Shown here: positions 41,720 through 48,792 of the stretch, in pieces
Layout of the letters: every line of letters begins with the position of its first letter
Numbering within the stretch: the first letter of the stretch is position 1
DNA from: Gemmatimonadaceae bacterium
Lineage (GTDB): Bacteria; Gemmatimonadota; Gemmatimonadetes; Gemmatimonadales; Gemmatimonadaceae
Direction: 5' to 3'
Assembly: GCA_025930755.1 (NCBI GenBank)
Contig: JAICOJ010000014.1
Span: 1 to 51,586 of the forward strand
DNA: 51,586 nt
The notes under the pieces: model-generated
Database searches by the model: none
What the model saw: the letters and a program-made list of their open reading frames with translations, nothing else
What the model was told of the DNA's origin: nothing
Program-made: the position numbers and the translations under genes

Positions 41720-41810
41720 CTGAGGCGCTGGAGGCGCTGGACGTGCTGGAGGCGCTGGAGGCGCTGCAACTTCACAGGAATCACAGCGCCTTCAGCGCCT
41801 TCGCGCCTCC
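41720..41810. repeat. GGCGCTGGA nonamer inverted repeat
   Basis: Four to five GAGGCGCTG nonamers (41720-41766) face CAGCGCCTTCAGCGCCTTCG and CGCCTCC (41784-41810). The element adjoins the stop of the minus-strand gene 41816-42145. A small palindrome GTGAAGTTTCAC lies at its left. Confidence 0.82.
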
Positions 41811-41815
41811 CACGC

Positions 41816-42145
41816 CTACTGCAAGTACAAATACAGCCCGTAGATGCCGATACCGGCGCCACCGATCATGATGATGGTGCCGGCATCGTCGCCGATGATG
41901 GCGCCGGCGAGGAAGATCGCGCCACCGACGATCATGAGGGTCTCGCTGCGCCGGAGCTGCTGGCGGAGGTCCAGCGCTCGAGGGGTCCCGGCGTCCATTC
42001 GCAGGTCGGGGCGCACGGCGGCGCTCGCTGCGTGGACGGTCGGTCCAGACGTGCCGGGAGTCTCGCTCGCTTGCGCGCGGGCCGAGGGTGCCGCGGCGGC
42101 GGTGGCGAGCACCACCGCAGTGGTCAGCAGGTGTCGGACGTTCAC
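41816..42145 (-). CDS. Exported small membrane protein, unknown function
   Basis: A 109-residue product from a GTG at 42145 (NVRHLLTTAVVLATAAAAPS, then ARAQ), a clear signal peptide; the longer frame upstream lacks coding character. The mature part has a charged stretch (LDLRQQLRRSETLM) and a hydrophobic C-terminus of two short helices rich in Gly and Ile (IVGGAIFLAGAIIGDDAG, IMIGGAGIGIYGLYLY). No domain recognised. No strong ribosome site is seen. Confidence 0.62.
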   Translation of the reverse strand: MNVRHLLTTAVVLATAAAAPSARAQASETPGTSGPTVHAASAAVRPDLRMDAGTPRALDLRQQLRRSETLMIVGGAIFLAGAIIGDDAGTIIMIGGAGIGIYGLYLYLQ

Positions 42146-42533
42146 GATTCTGGGGGTTGAAGGAGACAACGTTCGAATGACAGGGCGATATCCGCCATGC
42201 ACATACGCGCGCCCCTCGACGTGCACGGCGCATGCCCGTTCCGGGTGTTTCCTCCGCCCGAGACCACTGTACTGGCCTGCAACCGCAGACGGCCGCATTT
42301 GGACGGGACTCTCGAGGCACAATAGCCTGGCTCCCGCCGTCCAATGGCCGCAGCACGGCAACGGCGGTCCGGCTGTCCCAGCTTTACGCAGAATTGCCGC
42401 GGCCATTGGACGAGGGGAAAAAGGGCAAACGCGTCGCAAAGTCCTCGTCCAAGCCCGCGCTTCTGCGGTTCAACGGCTCGTTGCGCGAGAGCGACTACCT
42501 GACAACGATCCCGGTGGGGCGCAGATTCCCGCC
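42146..42533. other. 388-base non-coding gap with a 14-bp inverted repeat
   Basis: No convincing gene is present between divergent starts. CGTCCAATGGCCGC (42338-42351) and its exact reverse complement (42399-42412) enclose a 47-base loop that has further G/C-rich short pairings. The structure lies about 120 bases before the permease start and could be a leader-RNA or operator element. No riboswitch class is recognised. Confidence 0.55.
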
Positions 42534-43856
42534 ATGACTGCCCCCGCGATGCACCCCGCCGAGCGCCAGCTCGTCCGCGCGCTGGGCGTGCGCGCGCTCG
42601 CCGCCACGACGTTCAACGTGATCGTCGGGGGCGGGATTTTCGGACTTCCCTCGGAAGTCGCGCGAGGTCTCGGCGCGGCTGCACCCGTAGCCTACGTCGT
42701 CTGCGCAGTGGCGATGGGGCTCATCGTGCTGTGCTTCGCGGAGGCGGGAAGCCGCGTGTCGCTCTCGGGCGGGCCATACGCGTACGTGGAGGTCGCGCTC
42801 GGCGGCTTCGTGGGATTTCTCAGTGGCGTGCTGCTCTGGCTGGTGATCTCGTTCGCGACGGCGGCCGTGGCCAGCGTGTTCGTTGCGGCGCTCGCGGCAT
42901 TCTTCCCAGCCCTGGGCGACGGATACGGGAGGGGACTCCTTCTCACGATCCTGTTTACGGTGCTCGGCGTCATCAATGTGCGTGGGGTGCGGCAGAGCAC
43001 GCGCCTCATCGAGATCGTCACCGTCGCGAAGCTGTTTCCGCTCGTCGCGCTGGTGCTCGTCGGGATGTTCTACATCGACCCGGTGCAACTGGAATGGCAG
43101 CGCACGCCGGCGATGGCGGAGATCGGCCGGACGTCGATCGTGCTCTTTTTCGCCTTCGCGGGGATCGAAAGCGCGCTCGTGCCGAGCGGGGAAGTGAAGG
43201 ACCCGGCGCGCACCGTCCCGAGGGCGCTCTTCATTGCGCTCATCGGCGTGACGGTGCTCTACATCGCGATTCAGCTCGTCGCGCAGGGTATTCTGGGTCC
43301 CGCGCTCGCCACCGAGTCAGCGCCGCTCACCGCCGCCGCCAGCCGCATTGCGCTTCCCTTCGGCGTGCTGCTTGGCGTGGGCGCGGCGATTTCCACCTTT
43401 GGCCACCAGAGCGGAATGATGCTGGCGACGCCGCGCGTGCTCTTCGCGTTCGGGCGTGACGGTGTGCTGCCGGCCGCGTTCGCGCGGGTGCATCCGCGCT
43501 TCCGCACGCCGCATGTCGCAATCATTACGCAGGCCGGCGTTTGTGCGGTGCTCGCGATCACCAGCTCGTTCGGGCGCCTCGCGGTGCTCGCCACTGTTTC
43601 GACGCTGGTGCTTTATCTCGTGTGCTGCATCGCTGCGTGGATCCTGCGTCGGCGGGACGTGCGCGCCGAGGGCGCGACGCCCTTCAGGGTTCCGGGAGGC
43701 GCGCTCGTTCCGATCCTGGCGGTGGCGGTCATCGTGTGGCTTCTCTCGAGCGCAACGGGGCGGGAATTCCTCGTCGTCGGCGCCGTGCTCGTCGCCGCAT
43801 CGGTCGTCTATGTCCTCTCGGGCGCGCATCGCTCGCGCGGGGAGCGCGCGGCGTGA
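42534..43856 (+). CDS. APC-superfamily amino acid permease
   Basis: A 440-residue membrane transporter of the amino acid-polyamine-cation superfamily with about 12 helices. Helix 1 carries the broken-helix wording FNVIVGGGIFGLPSEVA (G-x-G-I-F-G); GGPYAYVEVALGGFVGF and FFAFAGIESALVPSGEVKDP are typical of helices 3 and 6-7. The substrate is probably an amino acid. The next gene, a kynureninase-like enzyme, overlaps it as GTGA, so tryptophan-pathway or related amino acid uptake is a reasonable guess. Confidence 0.93.
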   Translation: MTAPAMHPAERQLVRALGVRALAATTFNVIVGGGIFGLPSEVARGLGAAAPVAYVVCAVAMGLIVLCFAEAGSRVSLSGGPYAYVEVALGGFVGFLSGVLLWLVISFATAAVASVFVAALAAFFPALGDGYGRGLLLTILFTVLGVINVRGVRQSTRLIEIVTVAKLFPLVALVLVGMFYIDPVQLEWQRTPAMAEIGRTSIVLFFAFAGIESALVPSGEVKDPARTVPRALFIALIGVTVLYIAIQLVAQGILGPALATESAPLTAAASRIALPFGVLLGVGAAISTFGHQSGMMLATPRVLFAFGRDGVLPAAFARVHPRFRTPHVAIITQAGVCAVLAITSSFGRLAVLATVSTLVLYLVCCIAAWILRRRDVRAEGATPFRVPGGALVPILAVAVIVWLLSSATGREFLVVGAVLVAASVVYVLSGAHRSRGERAA

Positions 43857-45043
43857 TCGACTCACTTCTCAAGTTCCGCGGCGAGTTCCCCATCCTCTCG
43901 AGCACGACGTATCTCGTGTCGAACTCGCTCGGCGCCATGCCGCGCGCCGTACCCGAGCGGCTCGCGGAGTATGTCGATGAATGGGCGGAGCTCGGCGTTC
44001 GGGCGTGGGCGCGCGGGTGGTGGGAGATGCCGGTGACGGTGGGCGACGAGATCGCGACACTGCTCGGGGCGGGGAGCGGGGAAGTCGCGATGGTCGCCAA
44101 CGTCACGAGCGCACAAGCCGCCGTGATCTCCGCGCTCGACTACACCCCGCCTCGCGACACGATCGTCATGACCGCGCTGGATTTCCCTTCGGTGCGCTAC
44201 GTATACGACCGCCTCGCGACGCGCCTTGGCGCACGGATCAAGGTCGTCGAGAGTGACGATGGCATCGCCGTGGATGCACAGCGCGTGATCGACGCCATCG
44301 ACGAGCGGACGCGTCTGGTGTCGATCTCGCACGTCCTCTTTCGTTCCGCCTACGTGATGGATGTCGACGCGATCTGCCGTGCCGCGCGCGAGCGGGGCGC
44401 GCTGGTGTCGCTCGATGCGTTTCACGCGGTGGGCGTCATGCCGGTCGACGTACGGCGCAGCGGCGCCGATTTCGTGACCGGCGGTGTGTTGAAGTGGCTG
44501 TGCGGTGGGCCGGGCGCCTGCTTTCTCTATGTCGCGCCATCGGTGCGCAATGGGCTGGAGCCGGCACTCACGGGGTGGCAGGCGCACGCCCGTCCCTTCG
44601 CATTCGAGCCGGAGATGGAATATGCCGAGGGCGTATTCCGCTGGTTGAACGGAACACCGGTCATTCCCGCGCTGTACGCGGCCATCGAGGGTCCGCGCAT
44701 CGTGAAGCGCGCGGGCATCGCGGCCATTCGCGCCAAAAGCGCGCGACAGACAGCTCGACTGATCCAGCTGGCCGACGATCGCGGCTTTCGCGTGCACGCC
44801 TCCCGTGATCCGGAGCGCCGAGGGGGCACGGTGGCGATCCGGGTCCCGCACGCCTACGAGGTGTCCAAGGCGCTCCTCGCGCGCGACATCCTCGTCGACT
44901 ATCGGCCCGACGCAGGCATTCGCATCGCCCCCCATTTCTACACGAGTGACGACGAGCTGGAGCTCGCGGTCGCGGCGATGGACGAGATCCTGGAGCGCGA
45001 GGAGTGGAAGAAGTTTGCGGGGGAGAGGACAGTGGTCACCTAG
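43853..45043 (+). CDS. Class-V PLP enzyme, kynureninase-like
   Basis: A 396-residue fold-type I PLP enzyme. Marks are YLVSNSLGAMPRAV at the N-terminus, VANVTSAQAAVISAL (cofactor phosphate region), VSLDAFHAVGVMPVDV (Asp and His at the ring), and GGVLKWLCGGPGACFLYV with the Schiff-base lysine. GWQAHARPFAFEPEM resembles the kynureninase block. Kynureninase cleaves kynurenine to anthranilate and alanine; related isopenicillin-N-epimerase-like or cysteine-desulfurase-like enzymes are alternatives. The GTG start is coupled to the permease stop. Confidence 0.85.
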   Translation: MIDSLLKFRGEFPILSSTTYLVSNSLGAMPRAVPERLAEYVDEWAELGVRAWARGWWEMPVTVGDEIATLLGAGSGEVAMVANVTSAQAAVISALDYTPPRDTIVMTALDFPSVRYVYDRLATRLGARIKVVESDDGIAVDAQRVIDAIDERTRLVSISHVLFRSAYVMDVDAICRAARERGALVSLDAFHAVGVMPVDVRRSGADFVTGGVLKWLCGGPGACFLYVAPSVRNGLEPALTGWQAHARPFAFEPEMEYAEGVFRWLNGTPVIPALYAAIEGPRIVKRAGIAAIRAKSARQTARLIQLADDRGFRVHASRDPERRGGTVAIRVPHAYEVSKALLARDILVDYRPDAGIRIAPHFYTSDDELELAVAAMDEILEREEWKKFAGERTVVT

Positions 45044-45046
45044 GGA

Positions 45047-45120
45047 GAAGAACGAGGAACGAGGAAGCGACGCCGAGCTCGGCGCACCAGAGCGTCCAGG
45101 CACTTCCTCGTTCCTCCGTC
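45047..45120. repeat. AACGAGG-family inverted repeat
   Basis: GAAGAACGAGGAACGAGGAA (45047-45066) pairs with the CACTTCCTCGTTCCTC arm at 45101-45116, separated by a loop containing the palindrome CGCCGAGCTCGGCG. It ends the permease/kynureninase-like operon. Confidence 0.85.
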
Positions 45121-45177
45121 GTTGCCAGCCCCCCCGCGAGGCTCTATTTTCGGGGCTACCTCACACCCCGCCATTCC

Positions 45178-45405
45178 ATGCCTTCCGCTCCCAAGAAGCT
45201 TCGCAAACAGTACGTCAACAGCGAGCATCCCGTCGTCGTGCTGCGGTTCGAAGACGGCCACGAGATCATCGTCAAGAAAGGCGGCGGCAAGACGTTCGAC
45301 GCGTACGCCGGCGAGACGATCAAGGTGCTGGCGGTGTACGACAAGACCTCGGGTGAGCGGGAGCTCGTCGAGAGCCGCAAGGCCGACGAATTCCCCGACG
45401 CCTGA
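45178..45405 (+). CDS. Small soluble conserved-looking protein
   Basis: A 75-residue charged protein (MPSAPKKLRKQYVNSEHPVV and on) with alternating hydrophobic strands: VVVLRFEDGHEIIVKKG, KTFDAYAGETIKVLAVYD and a charged tail ESRKADEFPDA. It looks like a small beta-barrel or SH3-like fold, but no family is recognised. It has no signal peptide. It is followed by the beta-lactamase-like gene 28 bases later on the same strand. Confidence 0.7.
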   Translation: MPSAPKKLRKQYVNSEHPVVVLRFEDGHEIIVKKGGGKTFDAYAGETIKVLAVYDKTSGERELVESRKADEFPDA

Positions 45406-45433
45406 CGAGTGCGTTGACGACGTCGCCCGGCCA

Positions 45434-46363
45434 GTGACCACGTCTGGCCGATCGCGGCCGCGCTTCGCGCCGCTGGCGCTGCTCGTCTTTCTGCCGGCGT
45501 GAGCTCAGGGACAAGTCGCCACCGCGGCAGCGCCGCAGCGCGCTGACACCGTCGCGCTGCGGCGCACGCTCGATTCCCTCGCCGGAGCGCATCGCGGCAT
45601 CGTCGGCTATGCGGTCCGCAACGTGGACACCGGCGAGCGACTCGATCGGCGTGGCGACGAGACCTTCTCGACCGCGAGCCTCATCAAGGTCCCGATTCTC
45701 GTCGCGCTCTTCGATCTGATCGAGCAGAAGAAGATCGCGCTCGCCGATCCGCTCACCGTGCTCGCGATCGATCAGGTTCCCGGCTCGGGCGTGCTCCAGT
45801 TCTTCACGCCGGGCGCGACGATCACGGTGAACGACGCGGCGTGGCTCATGATGACGCTGAGCGACAACACCGCGACGAATCTCATCCTCGATCGCATCAT
45901 CATCCGGCGGGTGTGGGAAAAGATGGAGGCGCTCGGGCTGCCGCACACGAAGGTCCACTCGAAGAGCTTTCTGCGAATCGCCAGCGTGGCCATGGACAGC
46001 TCGGTGAAGTATGGCTTCGGCGTCACCACCCCCAACGAGATGGCCACCCTCTTCGAGCTGATTGCTCGTGGAAAAGCCGTGAGTCCGGCCGCGGATTCGA
46101 CGATGCTGCGCATGCTGGAGAACGGCGACAACTCGGCACTCCTGCTCCGGCACGCCGCGGGAACCCGGTCCGCGCACAAGTGGGGCGGCACCGACCAGGT
46201 GCGCACCGACTGCGCACTCTTCTTCCGCCAATCCCGCGTCGTCGCCTGCGTCCTCACGAAAGAGAACGAGGACCGAAGCTGGCGCATCGACAACGAGGCG
46301 CAGGTCACGATCGCCCGGATGGGTGAGGCGATTGTAAAGGCGTGGCCGGAGAAGCCAAGGTAG
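45434..46363 (+). pseudogene. Serine beta-lactamase-like hydrolase with in-frame TGA in the signal peptide
   Basis: Read from the GTG at 45434, the frame gives a signal peptide (TSGRSRPRFAPLALLVFLPA), then TGA at 45500-45502, then AQGQVATAAAPQ, the usual place for A-W-A-Q. The rest is an intact class-A beta-lactamase/D-Ala-D-Ala-peptidase-like enzyme: S-x-x-K as TASLIKV, SDN as LSDNTATN, and a K-x-G equivalent as HKWGG. Without read-through, translation could start at the GTG at 45623, giving 246 residues with no export signal. A TGG-to-TGA change is the simplest cause; a base error is also possible. Activity is unproven. Confidence 0.72.
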
Positions 46364-46368
46364 GCGAC

Positions 46369-46467
46369 GGTCCTCCGGGTGCTCAGGGTCCTCAGGTTGC
46401 GGGTGCTCAGGGTTTCGCGCCCTGAGGACCCCGAGGACCCTGAGGACCCTGAGGACCCCGAGGACCC
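46369..46467. repeat. CCTGAGGAC nonamer inverted repeat
   Basis: The left arm (46369-46416) has GTCCTCCGGGTGCTCAGGG and CCTCAGG units; the right arm (46420-46467) has CCTGAGGACCCCGAGGACC units repeated. The two halves are roughly reverse complements and occupy most of the gap before the sortase operon. Confidence 0.85.
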
Positions 46468-46468
46468 T

Positions 46469-46477
46469 TGGTATACT
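46469..46477 (+). promoter_or_regulatory. Extended -10 promoter candidate for the sortase operon
   Basis: TGGTATACT is an extended -10 (TG-n-TATACT), 46 bases before the GTG at 46524. The place of a -35 box is occupied by the nonamer repeat, without a good match. The repeat therefore directly abuts the promoter. Confidence 0.5.
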
Positions 46478-46523
46478 AAATGCCCTTTCTGGAGGCGCTG
46501 AACTCCCTCGAGAGGTTACCGTC

Positions 46524-46931
46524 GTGCGCATCCCGACTCTGAGCTTCATCGTCGCCGCTCTCCTCGCCGTCCCAGGCGCCTCGGCCCAGTTCACGGGGCT
46601 CGTCACGCCTCCGCCGCGACCCGCACCTCCGGTCGAAATGATCGCCGAGGGTGGGGCGGTGGCCGCCGACACCACGGCCGCGGCGCGCATGAGCGACATG
46701 AAGGCGTGGGTTGATTCCGCTGCCGTCGCCGTCGCGGCGCAGGCGCCACAGGACACGGCCACGCCCCCACCGGTGGTCATCGAGACGCCCGCGGCCGAGC
46801 CCGCACCGCAGCAGGAAGTCACGGCGTTTCAGGAAGGCGCCCCGGCTCCCGATACGGCCACCGCGCTGCCCGCGCTCCTGCTTCTCGGCGCGGCCCTGGT
46901 CGCAGGCGGCGCGGCCCTCCGGCGCCGTTAG
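46524..46931 (+). CDS. Exported protein with a sortase-type C-terminal signal
   Basis: A 135-residue protein from a GTG with GAGAGG upstream. Signal peptide: RIPTLSFIVAALLAVPGASA. The mature part is Pro/Ala/Val-rich and probably extended. The C-terminus is tripartite: a short motif (DTATALPA), a hydrophobic helix (LLLLGAALVAGGAAL) and RRR, which is the layout of sortase or exosortase anchoring signals. A sortase gene starts 5 bases later. It is therefore the likely dedicated substrate. The motif is not a textbook LPxTG, so the exact cleavage site is unknown. Confidence 0.72.
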   Translation: MRIPTLSFIVAALLAVPGASAQFTGLVTPPPRPAPPVEMIAEGGAVAADTTAAARMSDMKAWVDSAAVAVAAQAPQDTATPPPVVIETPAAEPAPQQEVTAFQEGAPAPDTATALPALLLLGAALVAGGAALRRR

Positions 46932-46936
46932 GCAGC

Positions 46937-47521
46937 GTGCGCCGTCGCGTCGGCGCGCTGCTCTACGTGATCGGCGGCGCGCTCCTCCTTCACACCGGCA
47001 CGACGTACGCCCGAGGCGCACTCGCGCGGAGCGACGCACGCGCCGCCTGGGAGCGCGCCGAAGCACAGCGCGCCGTTCGCGAGTCCCGGCTGATCGACTT
47101 CGGCGAGACGGCAGGCAATGTGGCGCTTGGTGCACCCGTCGCGCGTCTTGTGGTTCCGTCCATCGGCCTCGATGAGATCGTGGTCGAAGGAGTAGGGGAC
47201 GCCGAGCTGAACGCGGGACCCGGCCACCTTCCAGGCTCCGTCATGCCCGGTGATGCCGGTAATGCCGTCATCTCCGCCCACCGCGACCGCCACTTCTCGA
47301 CGCTCGGCGGGCTTCAGATCGGCGATACCGTGTACACGGAAACCGCCGAGGGCCGCTCGAGCTGGATCGTCACGAAGCGTCGCGTGGTCGGGGCGGGAAG
47401 GCCCGCACTGTTCTCCAGCGAGGAGCCGGTTCTCACGCTGACGACGTGCTGGCCGATTCGGTATGTCGGGACGGCGCCCGACAGACTCATCATCGAGGGC
47501 AAGCTCATCGCGGGCGAATGA
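46937..47521 (+). CDS. Class D/E-type sortase
   Basis: A 194-residue membrane-anchored transpeptidase. An N-terminal helix (GALLYVIGGALLLHTG) is followed by the sortase barrel: LVVPSIGLDEIVVEG, GPGHLPGSVMPGDAGN, catalytic His115 in VISAHRDRHF, catalytic Cys171 in TLTTCWPIRY, and an arginine in APDRLIIEG. The wording fits class D or E sortases. Sortases in Gram-negative bacteria are uncommon and usually come with one substrate, here the gene just upstream. Cys171 would attack the substrate motif and pass it to an unknown acceptor. Confidence 0.92.
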   Translation: MRRRVGALLYVIGGALLLHTGTTYARGALARSDARAAWERAEAQRAVRESRLIDFGETAGNVALGAPVARLVVPSIGLDEIVVEGVGDAELNAGPGHLPGSVMPGDAGNAVISAHRDRHFSTLGGLQIGDTVYTETAEGRSSWIVTKRRVVGAGRPALFSSEEPVLTLTTCWPIRYVGTAPDRLIIEGKLIAGE

Positions 47522-47522
47522 T

Positions 47523-47621
47523 GACCGAGGAACGAGGAACGAGGACGTAACCATTACGCTCCTGGCGGGTCGGACCGCGTGTCGCGCTTCCTCGTTCCTC
47601 GTTTCCTCATTCCTCGTTCGC
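47523..47621. repeat. AACGAGG-family inverted repeat at convergent ends
   Basis: Left arm 47523-47547 (GACCGAGGAACGAGGAACGA and on) faces right arm 47587-47621 (CTTCCTCGTTCCTCGTTTCC and on). It lies between the sortase stop and the DUF72 stop and encodes the DUF72 C-terminus (NEE). Confidence 0.88.
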
Positions 47622-48413
47622 AAGCAGCTTTCCCAGCCTTACCGCGTCCCTCGGCGCGTGGACCTTCGCGTCGTTGTCGAAGTAGACGTACACATCGAGC
47701 CCGGCATCCCTCCACCGCTCGATCCGCGCGGCCCACGTCGCGAGCTCCTCATCGGTGTAGTCGCTCGTGTAGAGCTGACGGGAGCCGTGCAGGCGCACGT
47801 AGACGAAGCGGGACGTGACGGCCTCGGAGTACGGAAACTTCCCCGCGGTGTCGGCGACGACGAAGCCCACGTCATGCTCACGCAACAGATCGTAAAACTC
47901 GTCGGAGAAGTACGAGGGATGTCGCACCTCGAAGGCGTGCCGGTACCGAATGCGCACCTCTGTCTCGACCAGCGCGCCGCGGCGAAGGCGATCGTCGTGT
48001 CCCTCGGCGAGCCTGGCGGCAGCGGTCGAATCGCGCGGGAGCATCGCGAGGAAATCGGCGATGCGTTCGCGATCGAAGCCATACATCGCGGGGAGCTGCC
48101 ACAGAAAGGGGCCGGTCATGCGGCCGAGAGCGAGCACCCCGCTCGCGTAGAAATTCGCGAGCGCGGTCTTCGCGTTCCGCAGCTTGAGATTGTGCGTGAT
48201 GAAGCGGCTTCCTTTGACCGCGAAGAGGAAGCCCGGGGGAACCTCGGCGGTCCATCGCCGAAAGACGTCCGGAGACTTGAGCGAGTAGAAGGTTCCGTTC
48301 AGCTCGATGGTGTCGAACACCGAGGCCGCGTACCGCAGCCAGTGCCGCGCGGAGAGCCCCTCCGGATAGAAGAGCCCGCGCCATGTCTTGTAGTCGTAGC
48401 CGCTGATGCCCAC
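47607..48413 (-). CDS. DUF72 (YecE-like) protein
   Basis: A 268-residue TIM-barrel-like protein of DUF72. Family wording: VGISGYDYKTWRGLFYP, FDTIELNGTFYSL, FAVKGSRFITH, FEVRHPSYFSDEFYDLL and FVYVRLHGSRQLY. The function of DUF72 is not known. The start is a GTG at 48413 with no strong ribosome site; a slightly earlier start is possible. The last residues (LLANEE) come from the repeat arm. It is single. Confidence 0.92.
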   Translation of the reverse strand: MGISGYDYKTWRGLFYPEGLSARHWLRYAASVFDTIELNGTFYSLKSPDVFRRWTAEVPPGFLFAVKGSRFITHNLKLRNAKTALANFYASGVLALGRMTGPFLWQLPAMYGFDRERIADFLAMLPRDSTAAARLAEGHDDRLRRGALVETEVRIRYRHAFEVRHPSYFSDEFYDLLREHDVGFVVADTAGKFPYSEAVTSRFVYVRLHGSRQLYTSDYTDEELATWAARIERWRDAGLDVYVYFDNDAKVHAPRDAVRLGKLLANEE

Positions 48414-48472
48414 TCGAACGCGACCGACACGCGAAGGCGCTCGCGTCGGTCGCCGTCGCTGAGACCTTGCAG

Positions 48473-48664
48473 CTACCCCACGACGGCCATCTCGGGTGCG
48501 CCGCTGATCTCTCTCGGCGGTTCCGGCCGCTGCCCGCTATCGTCGCGCATTCCCGTCGTACGCCAGTAGAAGTAGAAGGCGAGCGCGAGCAGGGTGACGA
48601 TGAGAATACCGATCGCGACGCCCGTGCGTCCGCGCGTCGCCGGTACCGTTTCGATTTCTGACAC
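48473..48664 (-). CDS. Small single-pass membrane protein
   Basis: A 63-residue protein from a GTG at 48664 with GGAG upstream (spacing about 6). It has a short polar N-terminus (SEIETVPATRGRTG), one helix (VAIGILIVTLLALAFYFYW) and a hydrophilic tail (RTTGMRDDSGQRPEPP). Function unknown. It is divergent from the M28 peptidase gene. Confidence 0.7.
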   Translation of the reverse strand: MSEIETVPATRGRTGVAIGILIVTLLALAFYFYWRTTGMRDDSGQRPEPPREISGAPEMAVVG

Positions 48665-48792
48665 GTTGTCTCCGTTCGGAAATGGGTCGAGTCTCTGCAA
48701 AGGCAAATTCTTCGCCACCGGTGGCCGCGCCTTCCTTAACGCGTGCCCACTCGCCAAGCTACGAGCACGAAACCTCTCACCCGATTCGGATC

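Noticed and set aside
45500-45560. Second selenoprotein at the beta-lactamase-like gene
   Set aside because: The TGA lies in a cleaved signal peptide where Sec has no use; the small GC hairpin downstream is what any GC-rich sequence would offer.
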